DNA of 46,004 bases from Tritrichomonas foetus. Its lineage: Eukaryota; Parabasalia; Tritrichomonadida; Tritrichomonadidae. The position numbers were made by a program, and so were the translations under genes. Positions within the stretch are counted from its first letter, which is position 1, and the number at the start of each line of letters is the position of its first letter. Location: assembly GCA_001839685.1 (NCBI GenBank), contig MLAK01000207.1:83416-129419 (forward strand), in the 5' to 3' direction. The notes under the pieces were generated by a model that saw only the letters and a list, made by a program, of their open reading frames with translations, did no database searches and was not told the origin of the DNA. Positions 45,828 through 46,004 of this stretch are shown piece by piece.

Positions 45828-46004
45828 ATTTGATGTTAATGTAAATAAACGGTCGAAAATCCAATGAGAAAAAAATCAATGAAAATTCGCATTTTTCAAT
45901 AAATTTTCGAATAGGGTTCATTTAACATTTTTCGCTTTTCCATTTGATAAATAATTTATGATGTAAGAATATTTATATCATTTTGACAAAAAATTTAAGG
46001 TCAA

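Noticed and set aside
1..46004. tRNA, rRNA or spliceosomal introns
   Set aside because: I saw no cloverleaf with consensus B box and no trichomonad intron signature (GTATGT with ACTAACACACAG) within the long frames; all genes read through without interruption.

Overview
The window looks like nuclear DNA from a parabasalid (trichomonad) protist. Tritrichomonas is the best guess, but the species cannot be fixed from sequence alone. The DNA is very AT-rich. All genes are single uninterrupted reading frames, up to 2,223 codons, on both strands with no operon logic and no bacterial ribosome-binding sites. The proteins are eukaryotic (protein kinases with Sel1 repeats, CLN3, PIP kinase, chromodomain/SNF2/FYR, INCENP, HECT-like). 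Several longest frames begin at TTG or GTG; I moved these to the first ATG, as expected for a eukaryote.

Layout. 0-4 kb: a 17-bp tandem repeat, a one-domain fluoride channel (CrcB/Fluc) and a large kinase-Sel1-UBR zinc-finger protein. 4.5-9.6 kb: two coiled-coil proteins, probably structural. 11-12.5 kb: a CLN3/battenin membrane protein. 13.2-15.4 kb: a 50-base poly-T tract, an unrecognised gene, a TG-rich microsatellite and a small predicted secreted acidic protein. 15.9-20.1 kb: a chromodomain protein with a SNF2/CHD-like core lacking key ATPase residues and a C-terminal FYR domain. 20.5-27.1 kb: a giant protein with a HECT-like C-terminus. 27.2-31.7 kb: a small Hsp70-lid-like protein and a large type I surface protein (two thioredoxin-like domains, CAP domain, one membrane segment).

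32-36 kb is a gene graveyard interrupted by a 619-base assembly gap. It holds remains of a protein kinase, a GH95-like glycoside hydrolase and a TRF4-like nucleotidyltransferase, all on the minus strand and all broken by stops and frameshifts. A 14-bp inverted repeat flanks the block. 36.5-39.1 kb: a Maf nucleotide pyrophosphatase and a divergent PIP kinase with a charged repeat tail. 39-41.9 kb: mostly gene-poor, with two weak candidates. 41.9-45.3 kb: a CAMK-like non-RD kinase, a purine-rich microsatellite field and an INCENP-like chromosomal passenger scaffold. The window ends with a cluster of GACCGG elements.

The genes do not form one pathway. Two themes recur. Four enzyme-like proteins (Sel1 kinase, PIP kinase, SNF2-like core, non-RD kinase) depart from textbook catalytic motifs. 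An octamer ACTTTTTC, or its complement GAAAAAGT, lies upstream of many of the genes and is a candidate promoter element. The most novel coding architecture is the chromo / dead SNF2 / SANT-like / FYR protein at 15,915-20,084.
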